Shown: piece by piece, positions 8,278 through 17,636 of the stretch
How positions within the stretch are numbered: position 1 is the stretch's first letter
How the letters are laid out: the number at the start of each line of letters is the position of its first letter
Assembly: GCF_900112365.1 (NCBI RefSeq)
Contig: NZ_FOLQ01000003.1
Span: 651,746-715,745 of the forward strand
Direction: 5' to 3'
From: Spirosoma endophyticum
GTDB lineage: Bacteria; Bacteroidota; Bacteroidia; Cytophagales; Spirosomataceae
DNA: 64,000 nt
Notes under the pieces: generated by a model
The model's input: only the letters and a program-made list of their open reading frames with translations
Database searches by the model: none
What the model was told of the DNA's origin: nothing
Translations under genes and position numbers: made by a program

Positions 8278-9426
8278 TCAAAAAGCTTCGCCTGTGAGAA
8301 TATAAAAGCCGAGACCTTCGCGGGTGACGCCCATATCAGCACGCAGAAAAACGTCCTTTTTCTTGAAGAGTAAATAACGGATTCCCGTACCTGCTGTGGG
8401 AAGTAAATGATTGAATTGGACCTGATCCAGTGCGGGGGCTACCGTACCAACGGCGGCAAAGACAACAGCCCCAAAACGACGGCTAAACGGAAACGGTAGC
8501 CAGCGGTATTCGACTTGTGCTGCTGCATAAAACTTGTCCCGATAGCGTCCCATATAATACCCTCGTAACGTGTTTTCTCCACCCAGCAGCGCCAGTTGAT
8601 TAAAGGGAACATTGCCCGTCATTAGATTCCCGTAAACCTGCCAGGCCAGCACCTGATTAGGCCGAATGGCGTGGTACATACGAAAATCGGCCAAAACGCT
8701 GTTGAACGACAGGTTGCTTCCCCGCGACTCACCATAATTGAGGTAAGCCAGCTCGCCAAAAAAACCTTGTCGGGGATTGAGGGCATTCGGGCGACTGTCG
8801 TAAATCAATCCCAGGCCCAATCCCAGATTCGAGGTTCCCAAACTGCCAAGCGGTAGATCATGCGCAGGACCATCAGGTTGTCTAAAATCTATTCGGCTCA
8901 AATGCTGGTAGTCTACTTCCAGACCACCGAATAGATTCGGATGCAGTCGACGCATAATACGTTCCCGAAGTTGAATTGAGAATGCATCAACCGTAGCGGG
9001 ATGGTCTGGATCTGTTCTGGGGCCGATGCCATAATAAAGCAGTGGGAATCGCTGTATCCGCCCTCGTCCCAGAAAAAACCAGCGGTCGTTGTCACCATAA
9101 ATCGCATGGTCAAGATTGAGCCCGTATTGACCTCGCAGGGTGAAAAAACTGAACGCCTGAATTTCACTTAGCCGATTGGCCAGCGTATCGTTTTTAGCAT
9201 GATATAGGTACAGGGCAGACAGCCCAAATTCGAGACTGGTTTCGGGAGCGTACCCTAACGTTGGGTAAAACGATACGTGCGGTTTTGCCGACGAAGTTGT
9301 GTCGTTGAGGAAATGATTCACGAGTCGTTTGACAAGCGTTTGGGCTATTGTATGATGTGGTAACCCCATTATCATTCCAATAAGAAGTAGGGTCTTCCAT
9401 AGCCAACTGAAATCTGCTTGCTGCAT
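8278..9426 (-). CDS. Outer-membrane beta-barrel protein of the Omp85/surface antigen (D15) type
   Basis: A 382-residue outer-membrane barrel, counting from the ATG at 9426, which gives a plausible signal peptide (M-Q-Q-A-D-F followed by a hydrophobic run, ending T-I-A-Q). Alternating beta-strand character runs throughout. The segment L-A-L-L-G-G-E-N-T-L-R-G-Y near residue 290 matches the conserved RGY lid-lock motif of Omp85 barrels. The C-terminus ends in Phe, as required for barrel insertion. No POTRA domains are visible and the length leaves little room for them, so it resembles patatin-type or short TamA-like barrels rather than BamA. Confidence 0.82.
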   Translation of the reverse strand: MQQADFSWLWKTLLLIGMIMGLPHHTIAQTLVKRLVNHFLNDTTSSAKPHVSFYPTLGYAPETSLEFGLSALYLYHAKNDTLANRLSEIQAFSFFTLRGQYGLNLDHAIYGDNDRWFFLGRGRIQRFPLLYYGIGPRTDPDHPATVDAFSIQLRERIMRRLHPNLFGGLEVDYQHLSRIDFRQPDGPAHDLPLGSLGTSNLGLGLGLIYDSRPNALNPRQGFFGELAYLNYGESRGSNLSFNSVLADFRMYHAIRPNQVLAWQVYGNLMTGNVPFNQLALLGGENTLRGYYMGRYRDKFYAAAQVEYRWLPFPFSRRFGAVVFAAVGTVAPALDQVQFNHLLPTAGTGIRYLLFKKKDVFLRADMGVTREGLGFYILTGEAF

Positions 9427-9667
9427 AGTTCTTGTACAATCGAACTCTTGGAACAACCAGGATTTCAGAAATGTGTTTTTAACCAGACTGGTGCGCAGCC
9501 CCTAAATACAGTGTATCTATTAAAATTTCATTAATTAAATAATATTTTTAATGTGAAGTTAAATAAGAAATTTTGTATTGAAATATTGTTAATTATAGCC
9601 TGAATGCCTGGTTATTTTATATGAATACCACAATTGGTGGTTTTGTCTCTAACTAATCTAACAACTC

Positions 9668-10330
9668 ATGAAATACTATTTTACCGTGTACTAGAACGGT
9701 ATTACGTGCTGATACCTGCGCTTTGGCTCCTTGCCGCAACGACTAACTGGGCGCAGTAAAATCTTGTCTAAAACCGATGGCACAAGCCTTCCCGGTGCAA
9801 ACGTATTGGTTAAGGGTACATCGGTTGGCGCCGTAACCGACGCCGAAGGCAGCTTTTCAATTAATGCCCAGCCTAACGCTACGTTAACAGCTTCCTATAT
9901 TGGCTTCATTTCGCAGGAGATTGCTATTGGTAATCAAACCGAATTGACAATTTCGCTGACAGAAGATGCGTCGCAACTGAATGAAGTCGTTGTAATGGCG
10001 CTTGGGATCGCACGAGATAAAAAAGTGCTTGGCTACAGCCTTCAGGAACAGAAAGGCAGTGAAATCACGCAGGCTCGTTTAACCAATTTAGTAAATGCGC
10101 TATCTGGGAAGATTGTGGGCGTTCAGGTGACCGCTACAAACGGTTTGCCCGGTGCGTTGTCGCGGATTCTGATCCGGGGCGCTAACTCCATCAGCGGCAA
10201 TAATCAGCCACTGTTTGTCGTCGATGGTATTCCTATTGACAACGGTAGTTATAACGTAACACCCGGCAGCACCGGTGGAAACGTCAACAATACGACGACC
10301 GACCAAACTCTGGTGGGCCAAGTAAACGTA
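9668..10330 (+). pseudogene. Remnant of a SusC/RagA TonB-linked receptor
   Basis: The ATG at 9668 starts M-K-Y-Y-F-T-V-Y then hits a stop. A signal-peptide-like stretch ending T-N-W-A-Q continues in another frame, and the carboxypeptidase-regulatory domain resumes in the first frame. From about 9761 the frame stays open through S-L-P-G-A-N-V-L-V-K-G, the N-E-V-V-V-M-A-L-G-I linker and the plug domain to I-R-G-A-N-S and V-D-G-I-P-I-D-N. It ends near 10310, before the N-P-x-D-I-E plug motif. About 800 codons of barrel are absent and no SusD follows. It is clearly a decayed 5' fragment, close in sequence style to the intact SusC at 55467. Confidence 0.85.
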
Positions 10331-10374
10331 CTTTTTCATTCTCGCCGGTTTAAAACCCGTCGAGAATGAAAAAG
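10331..10374. terminator. Perfect 14-bp inverted repeat at the end of the thioredoxin-fold gene
   Basis: Arms 10331-10344 and 10361-10374 are perfectly complementary, with a partly self-complementary 16-base loop. It abuts the stop of the leftward gene at 10375. On that strand the A/T-rich outer stem resembles a terminator, and it also marks where the susC fragment ends. Confidence 0.7.
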
Positions 10375-12042
10375 CTATAAACTTTTATCCAACAATTTCT
10401 TTGCTTCGTCGAACGCGCCCGGTAAGGGCGCGTTTCGTTTTACGATTTTTCCCGTCCGGTTTATAACCGTTGCTGAAAGTTCGCCTTCAGACCGCAACCG
10501 GTCAACGGCGTCGAACAGTTGCGTGTCGTTCAACAGAAGATGATCGCCGGAAAGGTTATACCGCGTAGCCATTTCGGGCCATAAGGATTGGTCGGTACCA
10601 GGAAGCGGGAGATAAATTAACGAAAAATCGCGCGGACTATATTCATTACGCAGGCGCTGGGCATCGAGCGCGGCCTGTCTGCCTGCCTCATCGGAAGGGG
10701 AAAGAAAAAGCAGATAAATGACCTTGCCCCGGTTTGCATTGATCACAGCGTCGAGCAGGTCGGAGCCACGGCCAAGGGTCGATTTTGTTACGAAAACACC
10801 CGGCGATATTTCCAGCGCCGACGCTTTGTTACCCGCTTTTTTCAGCGTTTGAATGGCGGCCCGAATCCGGGTACTGTCTTTTACTTCGAGTCGGTACAAT
10901 TCATCGACTGATTGCGCCAATTGCGGGTCTTTCACCTGTGGGCGGCCATAGTCGTACAGCAGTCGGGCAAAGTCGACAGTGAGTCCTGGTAAAGAACTGG
11001 CTAGCCAGTAAGCAGCCAGATAATTTACGGATGTACTATCAAATTGGCGAATACTCCGTTGAATGAGCGTTTCGTAATTCACCAATCGTTGCAACGTATC
11101 GGGATTCCGTTTTACTAACCCATCGAAAAAACGTAAATCTGCGGGCCGGGCGCTGTTAGTCATTGCGTAGTCATCAAGACGAAGGCGTTCCTCGGCGGTT
11201 AGGTTTTTGCCATATCGTTCGAGCATGATTGATAAGGCGCGTACTGTCAGCCCATTTGTTCGGGTATTGGCATCGGCTGAAACCCGCTGCGTTGCGTATT
11301 TAGCAAATTGGTTCATGGCCGTTGCACGAGCGGCCGATAGCAATTGGTCGTTGGGTGGACGTAGTGAATCGTTCAATGCTTTGGGCAAAGCCTCATTTTC
11401 AAACGTGGCTTTGTCATAAATGAACGTAGCCGCATTGTACCGATTGGAAAAACCAACCCAGCGTGTCAGGAGTGGAAACGGTTTTTCCTTCCTGGCGAAT
11501 GCCAAAAACGCCCCTTGATAGGTACTGGAAACAAGGCTGAACGCGGCTGCATCGCCCAAATTTTCGACCTGAGTTGACAGGGTTTTACCCGTTGTTTTGG
11601 GATAAGTAGCTTCAAATGCTTTATAGCGGGCAAACTGTTGATTTACCTGCGCATTGACGCCCCCAAACCGGAACGGCACGGCGACAGAAAAGAGGGAATC
11701 GGCATCTAACTCAATTGTTAACGTACCGGGTGCGGCCAGAAAAGCGGTTGAAATGCGCCCGTAGTTGAAATACATTTCTTCCTGTGGATAAATCAGGGGT
11801 AAGGAAACCCGAAACGTACCGTCAACATTCAACGGAGCGGGGCGTACCAACTCCCGATTGGCCTGTAAAATATTATTCCGACTAACCAATACTGCCGATG
11901 CTTCCCGATAAAGCCGTGCTGACAAATTCCGAATGCGCCCTGTTACAATAATGGAGTCAACGGCTTGCGCATTTGATAGAGTGGGGAGTAAGCAACCGGC
12001 AAAAAGTAGTACGTGAAAAAGGATCTGGTAAGGATTTTTCAT
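10375..12042 (-). CDS. Exported thioredoxin-fold protein without CxxC
   Basis: A 555-residue exported protein. The ATG at 12042 is chosen because it precedes a clear signal peptide (M-K-N-P-Y-Q then a hydrophobic core ending L-S-N-A-Q). The N-terminal part (about 25-130) looks like a beta-sandwich, and the middle is helical. The last 150 residues resemble a TlpA/AhpC-type thioredoxin fold (G-K-V-I-Y-L-L-F-L-S-P-S-D then I-N-R-T-G-K-I-V). The usual W-C-x-x-C site is replaced by S-P-S-D, so no dithiol chemistry is expected. Similar TlpA-like proteins are common near SusCD loci in Bacteroidota. Specific function unknown. Confidence 0.75.
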   Translation of the reverse strand: MKNPYQILFHVLLFAGCLLPTLSNAQAVDSIIVTGRIRNLSARLYREASAVLVSRNNILQANRELVRPAPLNVDGTFRVSLPLIYPQEEMYFNYGRISTAFLAAPGTLTIELDADSLFSVAVPFRFGGVNAQVNQQFARYKAFEATYPKTTGKTLSTQVENLGDAAAFSLVSSTYQGAFLAFARKEKPFPLLTRWVGFSNRYNAATFIYDKATFENEALPKALNDSLRPPNDQLLSAARATAMNQFAKYATQRVSADANTRTNGLTVRALSIMLERYGKNLTAEERLRLDDYAMTNSARPADLRFFDGLVKRNPDTLQRLVNYETLIQRSIRQFDSTSVNYLAAYWLASSLPGLTVDFARLLYDYGRPQVKDPQLAQSVDELYRLEVKDSTRIRAAIQTLKKAGNKASALEISPGVFVTKSTLGRGSDLLDAVINANRGKVIYLLFLSPSDEAGRQAALDAQRLRNEYSPRDFSLIYLPLPGTDQSLWPEMATRYNLSGDHLLLNDTQLFDAVDRLRSEGELSATVINRTGKIVKRNAPLPGAFDEAKKLLDKSL

Positions 12043-12119
12043 TGCTTCAGTAAAAACAGATAAAGCAATAACAAACGAAAACGGCAAACAGTCAACATTC
12101 GGCAAAAAATGCTACCTGT

Positions 12120-12611
12120 CTACTTCGTTTTTATGCCGTGATACTGCTCTTCCTCCTGATAATCGGTACGTAGTGGATGGCCGACCCAGTCGGTAGGAAG
12201 TAGAATCCGACGAAGATCAGGATGCCCTTCAAACTGAATACCGACGAGATCAAAGGCTTCGCGCTCGTGCCAGTCGGCGGTACGCCAGATATGCGCCACG
12301 CTTGGTACCGATGGCCATTGTCTGGCTCCCGCATTACGGGGCACCATCACTTTCAGCATCAGATTGTGTTCGTAGGGGATCGATGTGAGGTTGTAAATCA
12401 CGTCCATTGTGTTGGTTTCCAGGCCATTGTCAATTGCTGTGACGCAGGCCAGCAAGTCAAAAAACAACCGTTCATCGTCGCGCAGAAACTGGCAAATGTC
12501 AACTAATTGACTGGTTTTTACGGTAAGGTAGGGTTGTAGATTTTGCGTAGTAATTTGGATGTCCGGGCCAAATTGGGCGGTAAGGAGATCGGTTATTTCG
12601 GAAAAGGTCAT
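12120..12611 (-). CDS. nuoC: NADH-quinone oxidoreductase subunit C, apparently outside a nuo operon
   Basis: The 30-kDa-type subunit of complex I, part of the peripheral arm. The 163-residue product begins at ATG 12611 (a TTG two codons upstream is also open). The family signature is clear near residues 110-150: W-x-E-R-E-A-F-D-L-V-G-I-x-F-x-G-H-P-D-L-R-R-I-L-L followed by D-W-x-G-H-P-L-R. No other nuo gene lies in the flanks: an exported thioredoxin-fold gene is downstream and an M1 peptidase upstream. So either the complex I genes are dispersed or this is a second copy. Confidence 0.92.
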   Translation of the reverse strand: MTFSEITDLLTAQFGPDIQITTQNLQPYLTVKTSQLVDICQFLRDDERLFFDLLACVTAIDNGLETNTMDVIYNLTSIPYEHNLMLKVMVPRNAGARQWPSVPSVAHIWRTADWHEREAFDLVGIQFEGHPDLRRILLPTDWVGHPLRTDYQEEEQYHGIKTK

Positions 12612-12637
12612 GATCAATTACAAAAAGTCGCCCAAAG

Positions 12638-14599
12638 TTACGCCAGCCACGCCAGCCATTGCATCCAGTTCTCAATCCAGAACAAAAACTTGGTAGCAAA
12701 TTTAGCCGCCGGTGCCGACGAGGGCTTAAGGGTCAAACTGTTGTTATTTAAATTGATATCCATATAAAGTTTCTGCTTTGGGTCAACCGTTGCCCATAGA
12801 ACGTCCGCGTTTTCGGCGAGCGTAAACTGGCGTTGGCGGCCCTTGCCATCCCAGAACAGCATCAACTCTTTACCATTCTCGAAGTGCACGAGTACGTCCA
12901 CCGGCATTTTTCCATCACCGTTACGTTGCACGTTGACAATCGCCTGTTTCTGACCGTCCCGCGTCCTATTTTTGAGTGAAATTAGCTCATAGTCAACCAC
13001 ATTTTCGCCGTAGAGAACCTGATCGAAAAACCAGTTCATGTCGGGGCCGTATTTGCTGCCGAAGCGCTTTGGAACAATCTCGTTCACGATGTCGATGAAA
13101 TTCTGACCGTTGGGGTGTTTGAACTTCCAGCGTATGAAATACGTCTGCATAATTTCGTCCATCACACGCCGACCGACCAGGCCTTCAAGGGTTCGCATCC
13201 AGGTGGCCGTTTTGGAATAGGTCAACACGCCATATTGACCTTCGGGCAGTTGCCACGTATTGCCAAATGAGGAACCAATGGCCGGATTATCCTGATGTAC
13301 GTACTGATCCCGCGAGCTTTCGAGATCACCCATACCGAAGCCAAATAAATCGATTTGGGATGAGCCATAGGTGGCGTCCATAATCCGGCCTTCGTAATAT
13401 TGGTTGAACCCTTCGTCGAGCCAGGCTTCTTCAAATTCGTTGGTGGCTAGCAACTGCATAAAATACTGATGGCCAAACTCATGGATCGTTACCTCTTCCG
13501 GGAATCGCGCCCCGGCGGGTAAAAACGAGGCCGTTCCGGCGGTGATGAACGTCGGGTACTCCATCCCAAATGAGCCCTGAGCATCGAAAGGCGGATCTAC
13601 AATGGTCAGATTCGGAAACGGATATTGGCCGAGGTGTTTGTCGAAATAGGCCAGCGCTGCTTTTGCCGCATCGATATGGCGCTGAGCCTGGTGCAGATGT
13701 TCGGGCTGCATCACCAGTTCAATGCTGACAAAACCACCAGAAGGGCGTTTCCATTTATCGTTGACCACCTTAAAGAGTGGTGAAGCCGTCCAGGCAAAAT
13801 CTACTACGTCCTCGGCGTGATAGAGGATCGTTTTGGTGCCGTTGCTGTGCAGTTTTTCCGATTGGAACAAACCCGTAGCGCTCACCCAGAAATCATTAGG
13901 CGTCGTAATGTTCACGTCATACACACCGTAATCGGCATAGAACTCCGAGTGTGCATGAAACTGGTGGCAATTCCACTGGCCGACTCTGGACGGTCCGACG
14001 GGTCGATAGCGCATCCCGGCAGGCTCATAGACACCAATTTTGGGAAACCATTGACCAATCAGAAAAAAGTCCTTACTAAACCCCGTTCGGGCGAAAATTT
14101 TGGGCAGCTTGGCCCAAAAGTTAATATCGAGAACAATGGTCTCGCCCGGCCCAACGGGTTTGCTAAGCGGCACCCGGATGACGGTGTGATCATTGCTATT
14201 TTGGTCGTCGGGTTGGATAAACTGATAAGCCAATGCCTCCCCGTCGCGTGTCTTCATCGAAACAATATCAATGGAGCCATAAGGATCTATTTTGGCATTT
14301 CTGTCGATGGTTTCGCCCCGCAACTGCCCGCCCGACTCACGCATAAACGTGGATTTGTCATTGCGAAAGGCATTCAGGTACAAGTGGAACTGTAATTCCC
14401 GAATAAGATCGTTGGATGGGTTTTTCCAGGTAAGCGTCTCGCGGCCCGTAAGTTTTTTGGTGATCGGGTCGAGTGTTACGTCGATCTGGTAATTAGCGAG
14501 TCGCGGACTTAAGGGTGTCCTGAATATAGCCTTCGCTGACTGGGCGAGTGTTACCGGCGTTATCCGTAGCAACAGAAGTAAAAGCAAAAATCGCTTCAT
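12638..14599 (-). CDS. Exported M1-family metallopeptidase
   Basis: A zinc aminopeptidase-like enzyme of 653 residues with a signal peptide (M-K-R-F then a poly-Leu core, ending T-L-A-Q). The gluzincin site is complete: H373-E374-F-G-H377 with the third ligand E396 after 18 residues (W-L-D-E-G-F-N). The substrate-recognition motif is G-M-E-Y-P (345-349), a variant of G-A-M-E-N. An N-terminal beta-sandwich precedes the catalytic domain. It probably trims peptides in the periplasm or outside. It sits 26 bases upstream of nuoC on the same strand, without functional relation. Confidence 0.93.
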   Translation of the reverse strand: MKRFLLLLLLLRITPVTLAQSAKAIFRTPLSPRLANYQIDVTLDPITKKLTGRETLTWKNPSNDLIRELQFHLYLNAFRNDKSTFMRESGGQLRGETIDRNAKIDPYGSIDIVSMKTRDGEALAYQFIQPDDQNSNDHTVIRVPLSKPVGPGETIVLDINFWAKLPKIFARTGFSKDFFLIGQWFPKIGVYEPAGMRYRPVGPSRVGQWNCHQFHAHSEFYADYGVYDVNITTPNDFWVSATGLFQSEKLHSNGTKTILYHAEDVVDFAWTASPLFKVVNDKWKRPSGGFVSIELVMQPEHLHQAQRHIDAAKAALAYFDKHLGQYPFPNLTIVDPPFDAQGSFGMEYPTFITAGTASFLPAGARFPEEVTIHEFGHQYFMQLLATNEFEEAWLDEGFNQYYEGRIMDATYGSSQIDLFGFGMGDLESSRDQYVHQDNPAIGSSFGNTWQLPEGQYGVLTYSKTATWMRTLEGLVGRRVMDEIMQTYFIRWKFKHPNGQNFIDIVNEIVPKRFGSKYGPDMNWFFDQVLYGENVVDYELISLKNRTRDGQKQAIVNVQRNGDGKMPVDVLVHFENGKELMLFWDGKGRQRQFTLAENADVLWATVDPKQKLYMDINLNNNSLTLKPSSAPAAKFATKFLFWIENWMQWLAWLA

Positions 14600-14758
14600 C
14601 AGATAAGAGATTGGGAGCGGAAGTAGGGCATCAATAGACCAAAGATAGGGATTAATTTACTTGGCGAATTCCGGGCATTCAGGATTAGGTTTCAGAATAA
14701 AAAACAGGCATATTGACCAGTAAATGGCTTTTCTGAAAAACCTTCCTCCGATACACGT

Positions 14759-16348
14759 ATGCAACTCCGCTTTCTGCTGCTTGTTCTTTGCCTGATTCTG
14801 CCCGGTTTTCTTCGCGCTCAATCCTATGACCTTGTCATAAAAAATGGTCGGGTTATAGACGGTACGGGAAATCCCTGGATATATGCCGATGTTGCGATCC
14901 AGAACGGACGTATCGTTCGAATCGGAACCATTCCCGCAACCGATGCTAAACGAACCATTGATGCAACTGGATTAATCGTTGCGCCTGGGTTTATTGACGT
15001 TCATGCGCACGTAGAAGGCAGTCTGGAAGCACAACCGGGTGCCCCTAACTTCATTCATGACGGGGTTACGACCGTGATAACGGGGAATTGTGGCGGATCG
15101 AGCGCCAATATTCGTGCTTATTTTGATTCGCTCCGAATGATAGGCACATCCATCAATGTCGGTTCGCTCATTGGTCATAATACGGTTCGAATGAAAGTGA
15201 TGAAGATGGCGTTTCGCGAACCGACCGCCAGCGAGCAGACGGCTATGGAAGCGTTGGTTGAACAGGCGATGAAAGACGGTGCTGTTGGTTTATCGACCGG
15301 GTTGATTTATACACCTGGTACGTATGCCCGAACGCCCGAAGTCGTCAATCTGGCGAAAATGGCGTCTCTTTACGGGGGCGTTTATGCATCGCACATTCGG
15401 AATGAAGGACAGAACGTTAAACAGGCCGTCGAAGAGGCTATCCAGATTAGCCGCGAAGCCCGGATTCCGGTCGAGATTTCTCATTTTAAAGTAGCCAGCA
15501 AACCCCTGTGGGGCAAAAGCACTGAAACCGTTGAACTAGTGGAAGCCGCCCGACGCGAAGGATTGGACGTAACCGTCGATCAATATCCCTACACGGCCTC
15601 CAGCACATCATTGGAAAGCATCGTTCCTTCATGGTCGTTGGCGGATGGTGATTCCGCCGTGCTGATTCGCTTCCGTGATCCGGTGACCCGCGCCAAAATC
15701 CGTGCAGAAATGCTGGAAACGCTAAAAAACAATCTCCGTAAAAACTACGAATATGCCGTTGTTGCAAGCTATAAGCCTGATACTACGTATAATGGTATGA
15801 ATATCAGTCAGATAAATCAGAAGTTAGGTCGCAAAGATTCACCTGAAACCGAAGCTGATTTAGTTATGGATCTGATGGAGCGAGCCCATCTCAAACGCAT
15901 ACAGATGGTCTATCATACCATGTCGGAAACCGACGTCGAAAACATACTGCGGTACCCAAACACGATGATTGCGTCGGATGCCGGTGTCGCCAGATTGGGG
16001 TCGGGCATGCCGCATCCCCGCGCCTATGGCACTAATGCCCGCGTGTTGGGTCGCTACGTTCGCGAACGCAAAATTATCCCTTTAGAGGAAGCTGTTCGGC
16101 GGATGACGTCGCTGCCCGCGCAACGGTTCAAGCTGACGGATCGTGGCCTACTACGTGCCGGTTATGCCGCTGACATTGTTCTGTTCGATGAAAAAACTGT
16201 GGCCGACCGCGCTACCTATGAGCAACCTCATGCCTACACGACCGGCATTTCGTGGGTGCTGGTGAACGGAACACCCATTGTCGAAAATGGCAAACACACC
16301 GGCCAGCGGTCGGGGCAATTGCTGATGGGACCGGGATATGAGAAATAA
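14759..16348 (+). CDS. Exported D-aminoacylase-like amidohydrolase
   Basis: A 529-residue amidohydrolase-superfamily enzyme related to N-acyl-D-amino-acid deacylases. A signal peptide (M-Q-L-R-F-L-L-L ending L-R-A-Q) predicts export. Motifs in order are V-I-D-G-T-G-N-P-W, the metal-binding G-F-I-D-V-H-A-H, G-N-C-G-G-S with the conserved Cys, S-H-I-R-N-E-G, E-I-S-H-F-K, then a C-terminal A-S-D-A-G. A small beta-domain at the C-terminus (A-D-I-V-L-F-D) closes the composite fold. It likely releases D-amino acids or related acylated compounds. The decayed transporter behind it is convergent. Confidence 0.9.
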   Translation: MQLRFLLLVLCLILPGFLRAQSYDLVIKNGRVIDGTGNPWIYADVAIQNGRIVRIGTIPATDAKRTIDATGLIVAPGFIDVHAHVEGSLEAQPGAPNFIHDGVTTVITGNCGGSSANIRAYFDSLRMIGTSINVGSLIGHNTVRMKVMKMAFREPTASEQTAMEALVEQAMKDGAVGLSTGLIYTPGTYARTPEVVNLAKMASLYGGVYASHIRNEGQNVKQAVEEAIQISREARIPVEISHFKVASKPLWGKSTETVELVEAARREGLDVTVDQYPYTASSTSLESIVPSWSLADGDSAVLIRFRDPVTRAKIRAEMLETLKNNLRKNYEYAVVASYKPDTTYNGMNISQINQKLGRKDSPETEADLVMDLMERAHLKRIQMVYHTMSETDVENILRYPNTMIASDAGVARLGSGMPHPRAYGTNARVLGRYVRERKIIPLEEAVRRMTSLPAQRFKLTDRGLLRAGYAADIVLFDEKTVADRATYEQPHAYTTGISWVLVNGTPIVENGKHTGQRSGQLLMGPGYEK

Positions 16349-17566
16349 TGCATGATGTATGTTACATTTAAAATCAATGTCCTCAGAAACTGACCGTTTG
16401 TTGCTCCTTATAGTCTGTTTTTTCTGCATGCGGCTAAATAGTGTAATGAGTAGCAGGAGCACAACAATCGGTATGAGTGATAAGTAGAAAGCAGTTTGTC
16501 CCCCGTAAGCCTCCAAAACATCACCGGTAATAATAGAACCAGTTGTGCTACCGAGCGCCGAAAAAATTACGATTAAGCCCGCCATGGGGCCGTGCTGACG
16601 TAACGGCAAACTGCTCAGAATGAATGAGTTAATGGCTGGGTGAATTGGGGCAATGAACAAACCAATCAAGGGGGAAATGAACGCGGCTATCGGGGCATCG
16701 CTCCAGCTCGTCACGGCCCGACCATCTACCGAAGCAGCCAGCGGTAAGGCTAACAAGACAAGTCCTGCCGATACAACCAGACAGATCATCAGCAGCCAAT
16801 ACCAGGAAATTTTGCCCAAAAGCACACCGGCCAAAAACCGCCCTGCCGCCGTCGATGCCGCCAGAATACTGGCCATTTCGATGCTAAGAGACGTTGGTAA
16901 CTGTAGGATTTTACCACAACCGGTGTGACGGCTAACCGGAACATGTCGGGCAGATCGTCGACGAGACTCTTCGTATCTTCATGACGCACGCTACGTTCGT
17001 TAACAGGCGTAGTGAGCAGTAATACAAAGGCGATCATAGCAATGACCGCCAGGATATAATAAACCGATAGCCACGCTGTTGATTGTGGATTTGTGTTATC
17101 GACAAAAGCGCTGAACAGGAAATAGCCAGATAAGACGCCAATCATAAAAAACGACTCCAGGAAATTCATGCATCCAGCATGTTCGTACGTACGTATCGTT
17201 TGCGATGAGGCCAATCGTTGCATATACCGATACTTTGGTCAGCGCAAAACTGGCGCCGATAGCCGCAAAAAGTAACTTCGTTGTCCAGAAAGCGGGTGCC
17301 TGTGGCATTGATAAACAAGCCAGTGTTACCAGGGCAAGGGCAAACAACATGGCTCGTTTATAGCCGATGCGGGTGATACACGACGCGACAATAAACGAGA
17401 CAAGAGCAATCGTTAAATTTTTGAAGGCTTCGAGTATACTGGCCGACGAAGCCGATACGCGGTAGTTATTTTGAACCTGCAAAATCACCGTTCCGACACT
17501 GTTGAGCAGGATGGCAAGAACGAAATAATTAAGAAGTAAGGAGAGCTTTACCCGCCAGTGGATCAT
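16349..17566 (-). pseudogene. Decayed MFS transporter (FucP/TsgA-like)
   Basis: Three frames together rebuild a major-facilitator sugar-type permease, reading leftward from ATG 17566. Lesion one is at 17184-17195, where a CGTA unit stands three times. Removing one copy restores N-D-T-Y-E-H-A-G-C-M-N-F-L-E-S. Lesion two is near 16910: T-P-V-V-V jumps to K-I-L-Q-L-P-T-S-L-S-I-E in a new frame, with the expected transmembrane segment 7 missing. The last frame continues with helices to about 16410 and finds no stop until inside the convergent amidohydrolase gene, so the 3' end is uncertain. Two independent lesions argue for real decay, not a sequencing slip. Confidence 0.85.
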
Positions 17567-17636
17567 TTCTTACGGTGGTTTAGCAGGTTAGGGCAACAAG
17601 CATGCATGTTTATATCTATTATTTTTACCCGTTCTA

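Noticed and set aside
16349..17566. MFS frameshifts as sequencing errors
   Set aside because: One lesion alone could be an error, but the second removes a whole membrane segment, which a base-calling error cannot do.
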